Below are positions 1 to 8,960 of a DNA stretch of 63,728 nt, in pieces. The notes beneath the pieces are model-generated. The model was not told where the DNA came from and made no database searches. It saw only the letters and a list, made by a program, of their open reading frames with translations. The stretch is from Pseudomonadota bacterium (lineage in GTDB: Bacteria > Desulfobacterota > Desulfobulbia > Desulfobulbales > CALZHT01), in NCBI GenBank assembly GCA_018823135.1, contig JAHJJF010000031.1:1-63728 (forward strand), written 5' to 3'. Both the position numbers and the translations under genes were made by a program. Positions within the stretch are counted from its first letter, which is position 1. Every line of letters begins with the position of its first letter.

Positions 1-2520
1 CAAAGCCGTCGCCGTTCACATCGCCGGCCCCGGCCACTCTACGACCGGCTCGATCCCCCCCGGCCTCGCCGCTGAAGCTGACATCGGCCTCAGACAGATT
101 CTTATCAGTCAAAATACTGGAGCCGTATACCACATAGGTCTTGCCGGCACTACTATCTGCGCCAGAGGCGCCGATGAGCAGATCGTCGAAGCCATCGCCG
201 TTCACATCTCCGGCCCCGTCCACCGAATTACCGCTTTTATCACTCGCAGCCTCGCCGCTGAATGTGACATCGGCCAAGGAAAGGTTCTTATCAGCCAAAA
301 CACTGGAGCCGTATACCACATAGGTCTTGCCGGTATTACTATCTGCGCCATAGGCGCCGATGAACAGATCGTCGAAGCCATCGCCGTTCACATCTCCGGC
401 CCCGGCCACCGAGAAACCGCTTTTATCATCCGCAGCCTCGCCGCTGAATTTGACATCGGCCAAGGAAAGGTGCTTACCAGCCAAAACACTGGAGCCGTAT
501 ACCAGATAGGTCTTGCCGGCTTCACTATCAGCACCTTTAGCTCCGATGAGCAGATCATCAAATCCATCGCCGTTCACATCGCCGGCCCCGGCCACCGAAA
601 TACCGCTGGAATCACCCACGGCCTCGCCTCTGAAGGTGGTATCGGCCAGGGAGAGATTCTTATCAACCAAAACACTGGAGCCGTATATCAAATAGGTCTT
701 GCCGGTATTACTATCTGCGCCATAGGCGCCGATGAGCAGATCGTCAAAGCCATCACCGTTCACATCACCGGCACCGGCCACCGAATCACCGCTGAAATCA
801 TTCGCAGCCTCGCCGCTGAAGGTGGCATCGGCTGCGGAGAGGTTCTTATCAGCCAAAACACTGGAACCGCATATCAGATAAGTCTTGCCAGCATAACTAT
901 CACCGACGACATAGGCGCCGATAAGTAGATCGTCAAAGCCATCGCCATTGACATCACCGGCCCCGGCCACCGAAACACCGCTAAAATCACCCGCGGCCTC
1001 GCCGCTGAAGGTGACATCCGGCTCCAGGGTCAGCAGTACCGACTGATCAACCCCGATGCGACCGTATATCAAATAGGTCTTGCCGGCATAACTATCAGCG
1101 CCATAGACACCGATGAGCAGATCGTCAAAGCCATCGCCGTTGACATCACCGGCCCCGGCCACCGAATAACCGTTATAGTCACCAGAAACACCACCCATAA
1201 AAACAGCATCGGCTGTGGAAGCAGAACGATTGCCTTGCAAAACATTGGCAGCTGTATCAACACCGCGCTGACGGCCCATGACCAGATAGGTCTTGCCCGC
1301 AAAATTAGCAACGCCATAGGCGCCGATAAGCAAATCGTCGAAGCCGTCGCCGTTCACATCACCACCCCCGGCCACCGAAATACCGCTGTAATTATTCGCA
1401 GCCTCGCCGCTGAAGCTGACGTCGGCATCGGACAGGTTCTTATCAGTCAAACCGCTGGCGCCGTAAATCAGATAACTCTTGCCAGCATTACTAACAGCGC
1501 CATAGGCGCCGATAAGCAAATCGTCGAAGCCATCGCCATTGACATCGCCGACCCCGGCCACCCTACGACCGGCTCGATCCCCCCCCGCCTCGCCGCTGAA
1601 GCTGACGTCGGCATCGGACAGATTCATATCCGTCAAAGCGCTGGCGCCGTATAGCAGATAACTCTTGCCCGCAACACTAGCAACGCCATAGGCGCCGATA
1701 AGCAAATCGTCGAAGCCGTCGCCGTTCACATCGCCGGCCCCGGCCACCGAACAACCGCTGTAATCAATCGCAGCCTCACCGCTGAAAGTGACGTTGGCCG
1801 CAGACAAATTCATATCCGTCAAACTGCTGGCGCCGTAAATCAGATAGGTCTTGCCCGCATAACTAGCAGCGGCATAGGCGCCGATAAGCAAATCGTCATA
1901 GCCGTCGCCGTTGACATCACCGGCACCGGCCACCGAATCACCGCTGCGATCATTCGCAGCCTCACCGCTGAAAGTAACGTTGGCCGCAGACAGGTTCATA
2001 TCATTCAAACTGCTGGCGCCGTAAATCAGATAGGTCTTGCCCGCAACACTAGCAACGCCATAGGCGCCGATGAGCAAATCGTCAAAGCCATCGCCGTTGA
2101 CATCACCGGCCCCGGCCACCGAAAAACCGCTGTAATCACTCGCAGCATCGCCGCTGAAGCTGACGTCGGCATCGGACAGATTCATATCCGTCAAAGCGCT
2201 GGCGCCGTAAATCAAATAACTCTTGCCCGCAGCACTAGCAGCGCCATAGGCTCCGATGAGCAGATCGTCGAAGCCGTCGCCGTTCACATCACCGGCCCCG
2301 GCCACCGAATAACCGCTTTTATCACCCACAGCCTCGCCGCTGAAAGTGACGTCCGGCTCCAGGGTCAGCAGTACCGCCTGATCAACCCCGGGACGTCCGT
2401 AAACCAAATAGGTCTTGCCCGCAAAACCAGCAGCGTAATCGGCGCCGATGAGCAGATCGTCATAGCCGTCGCCGTTCACATCGCCGGCCCCGGCCACCGA
2501 AGCACCGCTGTAATCACCCG
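1..2520 (-). repeat. Tandem 186-bp repeat array encoding FG-GAP units
   Basis: Fourteen copies of the coding signature for AGAGDVNGDG[FY]DDLLIGA are visible. Nine of the thirteen intervals are exactly 186 bp (62 codons); the others are 189, 192, 213 and 192 bp, all multiples of three, so the frame is kept. Copies are very similar at DNA level, which suggests recent amplification. Two copies (around 1021-1160 and 2353-2500) share a distinct linker encoding VDQ..LLTLEPDVTFSGEA, and copies at about 30-60 and 1560-1590 share a GGDRAGRRV insert, which suggests block duplications. Confidence 0.9.
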
Positions 2521-3271
2521 CAGACGCCCCGGGCAGGAAGGGGAACTCCGCTAAGGAAACCCGTTCTGCGAGCGGTTGCCTGATCTTGTTTAACGTGATA
2601 TTCCGAACCGTGGTGGAGTTGTTGTTGGTGACTGGAACATGATCGAGTTTTCCTTGATGGTAACCGTTCAGGGCAATAATTAATCTTTGGTGACCAACGC
2701 TGATCTGAGAAAACGAGTAATAGCCCAGGCTATTGACATAGGTGTAATGAAGGGTGCCGGAAATCGCCACCATGGCATCCTGAGCAGGTGTCCCATTTTC
2801 GGTGTAAACATAGCCGCTGATGGACCCGGTATCGCCCAAGGTGTCCCACCAATTGGAACCGTTACACACATAAAAGGTATCAGCTATCTCATCTGCGTCA
2901 AGTGTGCTGTTACTATTGGCGTCCAGACCGGTATCGACTTGTTTGCCGCCTGAAGAGCAATTAACCCCGGCTGCTTCGTCCGTGATGCTTACAAGTGCCT
3001 GTATGCCGCTGCCGCCGTTACAAACATATTGGGTGGAATCGATCTCGTCGGCATCAAGCACACCATTACCGTTTTCATCAATGCCGCTGTCCACCGTAAT
3101 GCCACCGGTGGGACATTCCGAAACAGGGGCAACCGATGTGGCCGTTACAATGGAGCTGTTATCTTTTGATTCGAGCGTATCATTTGCCGGTGGGCTGTCT
3201 CCACCACCGCCGCACGCTGTCATCCCGAGCATTACGACACCCAACACAAACGATCCAAGTAGTTTATTCAT
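1..3271 (-). CDS. FG-GAP (integrin alpha-like) repeat lipoprotein, 3' end beyond window
   Basis: Reading the minus strand from ATG at 3271 gives an open frame that has no stop before base 1, so the C-terminus lies outside the window. Residues 1-20 form a lipoprotein signal ending in GMTAC, with Cys20 as the likely lipidated residue, followed by a Gly/Ser-rich linker. Residues about 52-160 hold two copies of a small domain of the pattern C..GG...D.G.D.NG..LD..EI....YVCNG (DUF7151-like). A carboxypeptidase-regulatory-like beta domain follows (about 165-235). The rest, about 250 onward, is at least fourteen FG-GAP propeller repeats with Ca-binding DVNGDG loops. A GGGGAG motif lies 6-7 bases upstream of 3271; an in-frame ATG at 3277 is the alternative. 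Surface adhesion or ligand binding is inferred from the fold only. Confidence 0.85.
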   Translation of the reverse strand, partial: MNKLLGSFVLGVVMLGMTACGGGGDSPPANDTLESKDNSSIVTATSVAPVSECPTGGITVDSGIDENGNGVLDADEIDSTQYVCNGGSGIQALVSITDEAAGVNCSSGGKQVDTGLDANSNSTLDADEIADTFYVCNGSNWWDTLGDTGSISGYVYTENGTPAQDAMVAISGTLHYTYVNSLGYYSFSQISVGHQRLIIALNGYHQGKLDHVPVTNNNSTTVRNITLNKIRQPLAERVSLAEFPFLPGASAGDYSGASVAGAGDVNGDGYDDLLIGADYAAGFAGKTYLVYGRPGVDQAVLLTLEPDVTFSGEAVGDKSGYSVAGAGDVNGDGFDDLLIGAYGAASAAGKSYLIYGASALTDMNLSDADVSFSGDAASDYSGFSVAGAGDVNGDGFDDLLIGAYGVASVAGKTYLIYGASSLNDMNLSAANVTFSGEAANDRSGDSVAGAGDVNGDGYDDLLIGAYAAASYAGKTYLIYGASSLTDMNLSAANVTFSGEAAIDYSGCSVAGAGDVNGDGFDDLLIGAYGVASVAGKSYLLYGASALTDMNLSDADVSFSGEAGGDRAGRRVAGVGDVNGDGFDDLLIGAYGAVSNAGKSYLIYGASGLTDKNLSDADVSFSGEAANNYSGISVAGGGDVNGDGFDDLLIGAYGVANFAGKTYLVMGRQRGVDTAANVLQGNRSASTADAVFMGGVSGDYNGYSVAGAGDVNGDGFDDLLIGVYGADSYAGKTYLIYGRIGVDQSVLLTLEPDVTFSGEAAGDFSGVSVAGAGDVNGDGFDDLLIGAYVVGDSYAGKTYLICGSSVLADKNLSAADATFSGEAANDFSGDSVAGAGDVNGDGFDDLLIGAYGADSNTGKTYLIYGSSVLVDKNLSLADTTFRGEAVGDSSGISVAGAGDVNGDGFDDLLIGAKGADSEAGKTYLVYGSSVLAGKHLSLADVKFSGEAADDKSGFSVAGAGDVNGDGFDDLFIGAYGADSNTGKTYVVYGSSVLADKNLSLADVTFSGEAASDKSGNSVDGAGDVNGDGFDDLLIGASGADSSAGKTYVVYGSSILTDKNLSEADVSFSGEAGGDRAGRRVAGAGDVNGDGF

Positions 3272-3277
3272 CTGCAT

Positions 3278-3732
3278 TCTCCCCACATATAATTATTTTG
3301 AACCCGTACCCTTAAATTCGTGCTCAATTTCATTGATGGCCTTGCAAATAGCCCAAAGACACTGGTTATTGCGCCTTCATCGCAATAAAAACATGCTACA
3401 AATGGCCTTCGGTTTACGCCGAACCGTGTCTAGCTGTTTCTTGAATTAAAATAAGAATAGTATCGGCGGGGCAAATTTACACAATCGCAAATTTACGAGT
3501 CTTTAGTACCTTATCGGTAATTTTCGTGTTTTTTACACCCGTCAAGCGAGTACTGAACTGAGTGGCAAAACTTTGAGTAAGCAGACTAACATTAAAGACT
3601 TAAAGCCTACTGTTAAGGTACTTATCCAGAGCCTTAATTTACTTCCAGTTTATCTGGGTTAGGGTATGGGAATTAAAAAATTTTGGTTTTCAGGATGAAT
3701 ATTGTTGTTGCGGGCTGGCGTGAGGCTACAGA
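3278..3732. other. Intergenic region, no gene seen
   Basis: This 455-base AT-rich stretch separates two minus-strand genes. It should contain the promoter of the FG-GAP lipoprotein gene and the end of the regulator transcript. I saw no convincing -35/-10 pair, sigma-54 motif, terminator or RNA gene. Short direct repeats of GCAAATTTAC occur near 3473-3495. A 181-codon plus-strand frame that overlaps here and the lipoprotein gene looks spurious. Confidence 0.5.
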
Positions 3733-4593
3733 TCAGACTTTTCTTTTGGGAAGTAATCGCTTGCTGCTGGCGGCACCAAAGCCCATGAAATGATAGGCAT
3801 TGGCCAGGGACAATATTCGGTTGGCGTTACCGGATAACTGCTGCCGGCCGGGTTCGAGAACCAGCAGGTTATCAAAGGAATTTTCCAGGTGTTTGTAAAC
3901 CGTACTCTGCGAGATGCAGAGATTGTCTGAGAGCTGACGGGCATTTCCCATGCCGAATTCCGTTAAGGCCCGCAGGATCTTAAAGCGCTCCAGAGACATG
4001 CCCACCAGGAGGCTGAGCCACTCTTTTAATGTCTCATGGCAGATTGCCCCGTACTGGTGTAACCAGCCCAGGTAATAGGGGAAGGTGAAATATTCCACAA
4101 CATCTTCATTGACAGTCCAGTGAAAAGGCGCCCCTTTTGCCTTGATGTAATGAAAGGTGATAACAGTCTTTTTATGATGGGGATATTGGTAGGAAATGGC
4201 CGCCACCCAATGAAATTCCTGGGGAATGCAATGGGAGTGCCAGATGTCTGTTTCCTCCCATTCGTCCATGGGTTTTATTGTTTCAGCAAAAATGGCGGTA
4301 CCGGGGATCAACATGGTGAGCGGCGTAAAGCTGTCGCTGGTGAGATTTCTTTCGTAGGTAATGATAGAACTCCTGGCAGCATAGGCGACCTGACTGGTTA
4401 TGCCGCCATCAGGGAGGCCTTTGGCTGTCAGGTTGAGGATATTGACGGTTAAAAAATCAAAGGCAATCTGGTGTTTTCCTTGATTTATTGCATCGGCATG
4501 AAAATAAACATAATCATCCCTTTTTAATGCGACCGCTGCCGGATAGAGCTCACCAAGGAGATAGTCTTTACTGAAGAGTGTATTTATTCTCAT
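3733..4593 (-). CDS. Putative helix-turn-helix transcriptional regulator
   Basis: This 286-residue cytoplasmic protein is not assigned to a named family. The first 190 residues form an alpha/beta sensor-like region with no signal peptide or membrane segment. The C-terminal 90 residues carry a winged or LuxR-like helix-turn-helix pattern: a helix ending ERFKILRALTEFG, then NARQLSDNLCISQSTVYKHLEN, which reads like an ArsR/MarR/LuxR-type DNA-recognition unit. It ends in a basic tail. It stands alone, facing the FG-GAP lipoprotein gene downstream on the same strand with 460 bases between, and diverges from the deaminase gene. It could control either neighbour; neither link is shown. DNA binding is inferred from the HTH pattern. 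Confidence 0.6.
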   Translation of the reverse strand: MRINTLFSKDYLLGELYPAAVALKRDDYVYFHADAINQGKHQIAFDFLTVNILNLTAKGLPDGGITSQVAYAARSSIITYERNLTSDSFTPLTMLIPGTAIFAETIKPMDEWEETDIWHSHCIPQEFHWVAAISYQYPHHKKTVITFHYIKAKGAPFHWTVNEDVVEYFTFPYYLGWLHQYGAICHETLKEWLSLLVGMSLERFKILRALTEFGMGNARQLSDNLCISQSTVYKHLENSFDNLLVLEPGRQQLSGNANRILSLANAYHFMGFGAASSKRLLPKRKV

Positions 4594-4737
4594 TTAAACC
4601 TCTTATTCCTCAGTCAGGCAGGTTTGCAGCAACTTAATACATATAACTGTAATAATCAGTACCATATTCAAAAAAAGATTCCTAATCAATACAGACCATG
4701 ATGGGCGGCAAAAAGGGATCTTCCCTTAAAAGGCCCC

Positions 4738-4766
4738 TTGTCAAGGGCGCCCAATATTACTAAGAT
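4738..4766 (+). promoter_or_regulatory. Candidate sigma-70 promoter for deaminase/radical SAM pair
   Basis: TTGTCA at 4738-4743 and TAAGAT at 4761-4766 are separated by 17 bases. The -35 matches consensus in five of six positions, the -10 in four. It would start transcription near 4773, about 38 bases before the deaminase ATG at 4811. Confidence 0.45.
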
Positions 4767-4810
4767 ACATGGTCGTTATCTTCGACAAATAATCAGAGCC
4801 ATACAATGCC

Positions 4811-5347
4811 ATGACCACCGATCACGAAAAATATATGCAGCTCGCCCTTGATGAAGCGCGGCAGGCCCTGGTTGCCGGGGACTTTCCCGTGGGTTGTGTG
4901 CTGGTGGCTAATGGCGAGGTTGTTGCAAAAGGCAAACGCGCCAACAGCAGGTTCACCGGCAATCAGACGCCAAACGAGCTTGATCATGCGGAAATCCTCG
5001 CCCTGCGCGAGCTGAAGGTAAATCATCCCGATATCCACCCGTCAGAGATCATTGCTTACTCCACCATGGAGCCCTGCCTGATGTGCTATTCAACATTGCT
5101 CCTGAACGGCATCCACAAAATCGTCTACGCCTTTGAAGACGCCATGGGCGGTGGCACCGGCCTGCCCCTTGCCCGGCTGACGCCGCTTTACCGCGACATG
5201 GATGTTCAGCTGATCCCCCATATCCTCCGCCCCGAAAGCCTCAAACTCTTTGCCGATTTTTTCAATAATCCGCATAACAGTTACTGGGAAAACAGCTATC
5301 TCGCCGAATATACCCTGGAACAGGCGAGGAAGGATCTTGACAAATGA
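4811..5347 (+). CDS. Nucleoside/nucleobase deaminase, cytidine deaminase fold
   Basis: The 178-residue protein has the zinc-site motifs of the CDA/TadA/guanine deaminase superfamily: HAE at residues 59-61 (zinc His and catalytic Glu) and PC..C at 88-92 (Cys89, Cys92). It begins with the typical MQLALDEARQAL helix and FPVGCVLV strand. After the PCxxC helix the sequence departs from TadA (STLLLNGIHKIVYAFEDAMGGG instead of the usual GAI..R), and it has a longer C-terminal tail than a tRNA adenosine deaminase, so the substrate is uncertain: guanine, cytosine or another purine are all possible. The stop overlaps the start of the next gene by four bases (ATGA), indicating translational coupling with the radical SAM protein. 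A candidate promoter lies at 4738-4766. Confidence 0.8.
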   Translation: MTTDHEKYMQLALDEARQALVAGDFPVGCVLVANGEVVAKGKRANSRFTGNQTPNELDHAEILALRELKVNHPDIHPSEIIAYSTMEPCLMCYSTLLLNGIHKIVYAFEDAMGGGTGLPLARLTPLYRDMDVQLIPHILRPESLKLFADFFNNPHNSYWENSYLAEYTLEQARKDLDK

Positions 5348-6351
5348 ATCGGCCCCAGCCTAAAACCGTTGGATTCAAACCCAACGAGCGGAATATTTTT
5401 TTTCACCTGCTCACCGCCTGCAACCTTTCCTGCAAACACTGCTATATCAATCCCGACCAGCACGGCACCAACATGGTCAGCTGCCAAACCATGGAGGAAT
5501 GGCTTGCCCTTTTTGCGCATCCCACCAGGGAGACAAATATTATCTTCCTGGGCGGCGAACCCACCCTGCATCCGGATCTGGCCCACGGCATACAAACCGC
5601 AAGAAAACTCGGCTACGCCTCAATCACCGTGGACAGCAACGGCTTTCTGTTCCATGATTTCCTTGAAAAAGTTGCACCGGAGGATCTTGATTTTTTAAGT
5701 TTCAGCCTGGACGGCCCGACTCCAGGAATAAACGACCCGATCCGCGGCAGGGACGTCTTTAAAACCTGCACCGAAAATATCATCAGAGCAGTGAAAAAAA
5801 ACTTCAATGTCAGTCTGATCTATACGGTGAGCCGGATGAATATCCACCACCTGCACCGCATGCCTGATCTGCTTGACGGGCTCGGCGTCAAACGGTTTTT
5901 CATTCAGGTGATCGGCCTCCGGGGAAAATCAGCCCAATCGCCGGGCGATCTGCAGCTGACTCCTGAAGAATGGCGCGGCATAATCCCTGAAGTCGCAGCA
6001 AAGGCAGCAGAGAAAGGCATTCATGTGACTTTTCCGAAAGTCTTTCTCGATAAGGATGAAGCCTTTGCCTGCGCCGGCAATGTTGCTGAAAACTTCTTTA
6101 TCTTTCCCAACGGCCGCGTCTACCTCTGCCCGCTTTGCGAAGATTATCCGGTGAACGCCTACAGAATTGAGGACAACCAACTGCTCGACAATGACGGGAT
6201 TACCGAAAAACACTTCTTCAGCCTCAACATCCCCGAAGGCTGCGTGCTGAATAAAATGCTCCAGCCCGGCAATCTGGTTTACGACAAACACGGCACGCCG
6301 CTTTCAAGAATTTCCTGCTGCCTGCTCAAGCAGGAAATTTCTCCTTCCTGA
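5344..6351 (+). CDS. Radical SAM protein coupled to deaminase
   Basis: This 335-residue protein has the radical SAM cluster motif C..​.C..C as Cys26, Cys30 and Cys33 (CNLSCKHC), a GGEP S-adenosylmethionine-binding motif at 70-73, and the SFSLDGP strand typical of SPASM-type members. Near the C-terminus further cysteines occur (FACAGN, VYLCPLCEDYP, and CC in SRISCCL), which could bind an auxiliary iron-sulfur cluster. The family includes peptide, heme and cofactor-maturing enzymes; the substrate cannot be named from the sequence. The four-base overlap with the deaminase gene and the lack of other genes in the unit suggest the two proteins act in one pathway, possibly on a nucleobase-derived compound; that is inference. 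Confidence 0.8.
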   Translation: MNRPQPKTVGFKPNERNIFFHLLTACNLSCKHCYINPDQHGTNMVSCQTMEEWLALFAHPTRETNIIFLGGEPTLHPDLAHGIQTARKLGYASITVDSNGFLFHDFLEKVAPEDLDFLSFSLDGPTPGINDPIRGRDVFKTCTENIIRAVKKNFNVSLIYTVSRMNIHHLHRMPDLLDGLGVKRFFIQVIGLRGKSAQSPGDLQLTPEEWRGIIPEVAAKAAEKGIHVTFPKVFLDKDEAFACAGNVAENFFIFPNGRVYLCPLCEDYPVNAYRIEDNQLLDNDGITEKHFFSLNIPEGCVLNKMLQPGNLVYDKHGTPLSRISCCLLKQEISPS

Positions 6352-6371
6352 ACAGCTAGCCGGCTGTTTTG
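6351..6371 (+). terminator. Weak hairpin after radical SAM gene
   Basis: AACAGC (6351-6356) pairs with GCTGTT (6363-6368), followed by TTG. The stem is only six base pairs and the T run is short, so this is a weak terminator candidate located right at the stop codon. Confidence 0.3.
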
Positions 6372-6489
6372 CAAGGAATCCCTTGAGCAAAATCAGTTGA
6401 CTTCCACTCCACACTCCTTTAATTTCTATATGGTGTCAGAATCAATCTGACTTTTATTTTTCGGTTGCACGTTACAAAACAGGACGATA

Positions 6490-6945
6490 TTGAAATTTCC
6501 GCCTTTGAAACATCTCCGTCTGCCGTTGTTGCTGCTGATCCTTTTCCAGGCCTCTCCTGCCTGGGCAGTACAACCCCATGGCGGCCTGGAAGGCCTTGTA
6601 TCCCATGAACTGGGTCACGCCCTTTTTTCCGGCGGTCTTATTTATCTGCTCATCCAGGGATATCTCAGCAAGTGGCATGGCCCGGGCTGGAGACAATTCA
6701 GGCTTTTTCTGTGGTTAGTTCTTCTCTGGAATATCCTCACCTTCACCAGCCACTGGATGGACCTCTATGTTTCGTCCGACCAGTTCGTCAGATCAAACGG
6801 CCAGAAGATAAGTCTCCATATTGTTGATTTTTCGAGCCTTTTCTATTATCTCAGCAAACTTGACCACCTGGTGCTTGTTCCCGCACTGATCTTCCTGCTT
6901 TCCGCATTGAAAAACTGGTCACAGACTCCGGAGGAAGAAAAATGA
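6490..6945 (+). CDS. Small membrane protein with HELGH motif
   Basis: The 151-residue protein starts at a TTG with AGGA five to nine bases upstream. Residues 1-26 look like a signal peptide ending ASPAWA. Residues 39-43 are HELGH, a match to the zinc metalloprotease signature HExxH, followed by hydrophobic segments at about 45-58, 70-90 and 113-140. No third zinc ligand is obvious, and the motif lies at the start of a membrane helix, so peptidase activity is unproven; the histidines could equally bind heme or metal. The stop overlaps the start of the hybrid kinase by four bases, so the pair is translationally coupled and the protein may be an accessory sensor for the kinase. I do not recognise a named family. 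Confidence 0.7.
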   Translation: MKFPPLKHLRLPLLLLILFQASPAWAVQPHGGLEGLVSHELGHALFSGGLIYLLIQGYLSKWHGPGWRQFRLFLWLVLLWNILTFTSHWMDLYVSSDQFVRSNGQKISLHIVDFSSLFYYLSKLDHLVLVPALIFLLSALKNWSQTPEEEK

Positions 6946-8849
6946 CCCTTCCCTGGTGGCCGGTTATCTGGGTGGATATTCTCGGTTCGCTTGCCGTAGT
7001 AATTATTGCCAGCGAATGTCTCTCCTTGTCATGGGTCTGGAGCAAAAAAGCTCCAGATGATGCATTCCGGCATTATGTCTTCATGCTGACTCTTGCCATC
7101 GGTGCGTTCTCCATCTTCCGCTCTTTCGGCCATCTGGCAAAACAGGCCCTTATCTTTACCGACCAGCAGGATATCTGGGAGATCATTGCGCCATTCAGCG
7201 GTGCGGGAAATACTGCGGCATTCATCACCGTCTTTGCCTTCAGTATTTATTTCAACCGCCTGAGACAGGTCAAGCTGCAGATCGACCAGGTGGATCTGAA
7301 TCTTGCGGTAGCAAAGGCCGAGGCTGCTGCCGCGCTCCAGAGTGAAAAAATGCTCCTGACCATATTTGACGGCATGGAGGATGCCATCTACGTCATTGAC
7401 CAGAATTTCCGGATCAAATATTTCAACCGCATCGTCAAGGAACTGCTGCCTGAAATCGAACTCGGCGCCCATTGTTATGAATGTCTCATGGATAACGATG
7501 CCCCTTGTAAAAACTGCCTGCATCAATTTATTCTGGACCAGGAAACGGCCCATACCCGTGAACTCGACATCCTGAAAACCGGCAAGACTTTCAGTCTCGT
7601 TGAAATCCCCTTAATCTGGATTGACGGCAAGAAAGTAAAACTGAATGTCGGCCGCAACATCACTGAACAGAAAAAGCTGGAAGCCCAGTTGCATCACTCC
7701 CAGAAAATGGAGGCCATCGGCACCCTGGCAGGCGGCATGGCCCACGACATAAACAACAGCCTCACCCCGGTTGTCGGCTATTCCGAACTCATTCTCATGC
7801 AGACCGAACCGGACACCCCACTGTACCAGAGAGTGCAGCATATCCGCGATTGCGCAAAGCGCGCTTCGAATCTGATCAGCAGGATTCTCGCCTTTTCCCG
7901 CAGGCAGGTGATCAAAAAAGAAACCATCAATCTGAACGGTTTAATCGATAATTTTTCAAAAATGCTCAAAGGGCTTCTTGAAGAAAACATTGTCCTGGAA
8001 CTGCAGCTGAAAGATGATCTCTGGCCCATTGCCGCTGATTCAGGACAAATCGAGCAGGTCCTTGCCAACCTTGCGGTAAATGCCAGAGATGCAATGCCCA
8101 ACGGCGGCACGCTGCTCATTGAAACCGACAACATCGCTTCTGCCAATTCCCTCTGCGGCAGCTGCAACAATGATATTTCAGGCCCCCAGGTCCTGATCCA
8201 GGTATCGGACAGCGGCGAGGGCATGAATCCGGCGGTGAAAGAACATATCTTTGAGCCCTATTTCACCACCAAGAGCAAAGAAAAAGGTACCGGCCTCGGC
8301 CTGGCCATGAGCCACGGCATCATCCATCAGCACGGTGGCCACATCAACCTCTACAGCGAGCCGGGACTGGGCACCACCTTCAAAATATACTTTCCTGCCG
8401 CCCAGCAGACCTCAATCGCCGTTGACCAGGTCAAAATCGCAGCCCCTGTTTCCCTGGGAACCGAAACCATCCTGGTTGTGGAAGATGATAAGGATATCCG
8501 CAAATTCACCCAGGAATGTCTCAGAGAATACGGCTATAATGTCCTGGAAACCGATTGCGGCAAAAATGCCCTGGCGATCTTTTCACAGAAATCCGCCCGG
8601 ATAGATCTCATGCTCACCGATGTAATAATGCCGGACATGAACGGCAAAGAACTTGCCGACAGGATAAAAGAGACGAGACCGGAGCTGAAAACTCTCTTCA
8701 TGTCCGGCTACACCGATAATGTCATTGCTCACCACGGCATCCTTGACAAGGACATATCTTTTATCAGCAAACCGTTTTCCCCGGCGGCTCTCGCCCAGAA
8801 AGTCCGCGAAACCCTGGATAAGTCAACGGCTATCGACTTCAGTCGATAG
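6942..8849 (+). CDS. Membrane hybrid sensor histidine kinase with PAS and receiver
   Basis: This 635-residue kinase begins with about three membrane helices (residues 5-30, 45-65, 80-100), a coiled-coil linker, and a PAS domain (about 125-245) containing a cysteine-rich insert HCYECLMDNDAPCKNC. The HisKA box follows, with the phospho-acceptor His268 in GGMAHDINN, then a HATPase domain with N box (NLAVNARDAM), G1 (DSGEGM) and G2 (GTGLGLAMSH). The C-terminal receiver has its phospho-acceptor Asp560 in LTDVIMPDMNG. No output domain is present, so phosphate must pass to another protein. It is the second gene of a two-gene unit with the HELGH membrane protein. The stimulus is unknown; redox or metal sensing by the PAS cysteines is a guess. 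Confidence 0.9.
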   Translation: MTLPWWPVIWVDILGSLAVVIIASECLSLSWVWSKKAPDDAFRHYVFMLTLAIGAFSIFRSFGHLAKQALIFTDQQDIWEIIAPFSGAGNTAAFITVFAFSIYFNRLRQVKLQIDQVDLNLAVAKAEAAAALQSEKMLLTIFDGMEDAIYVIDQNFRIKYFNRIVKELLPEIELGAHCYECLMDNDAPCKNCLHQFILDQETAHTRELDILKTGKTFSLVEIPLIWIDGKKVKLNVGRNITEQKKLEAQLHHSQKMEAIGTLAGGMAHDINNSLTPVVGYSELILMQTEPDTPLYQRVQHIRDCAKRASNLISRILAFSRRQVIKKETINLNGLIDNFSKMLKGLLEENIVLELQLKDDLWPIAADSGQIEQVLANLAVNARDAMPNGGTLLIETDNIASANSLCGSCNNDISGPQVLIQVSDSGEGMNPAVKEHIFEPYFTTKSKEKGTGLGLAMSHGIIHQHGGHINLYSEPGLGTTFKIYFPAAQQTSIAVDQVKIAAPVSLGTETILVVEDDKDIRKFTQECLREYGYNVLETDCGKNALAIFSQKSARIDLMLTDVIMPDMNGKELADRIKETRPELKTLFMSGYTDNVIAHHGILDKDISFISKPFSPAALAQKVRETLDKSTAIDFSR

Positions 8850-8850
8850 C
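8829..8850 (+). other. Perfect hairpin spanning a stop codon
   Basis: GCTATCGACT (8829-8838) and AGTCGATAGC (8841-8850) form a ten-base-pair perfect dyad that contains the TAG stop of the hybrid kinase gene. There is no T run after it, so it is not a standard intrinsic terminator; it may protect the 3' end of the transcript or be chance. Confidence 0.5.
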
Positions 8851-8960
8851 GTGAGGCACAGAGGCCGAAGGCACAAAGTGTAAAAAACAAGCACGTCCCA
8901 GGTCGACAGGCATTCAGTGCCGTTATTTCTTCGTATGGTATTTCTTTATTCCATTTTACT

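Noticed and set aside
470-1654. Repetitive plus-strand open frames (152 and 139 codons)
   Set aside because: They are antisense to the FG-GAP gene; the repeat's codon pattern keeps this frame open. No ribosome binding site or independent support.
1-2520. CRISPR-like regular repeats
   Set aside because: The 186-bp units are coding, keep the reading frame and encode FG-GAP domains; there are no short repeat/spacer units or cas genes.
2904-3449. 181-codon plus-strand frame
   Set aside because: Mostly antisense to the lipoprotein gene, with Pro/Ser-rich low-complexity translation and no recognisable domain.
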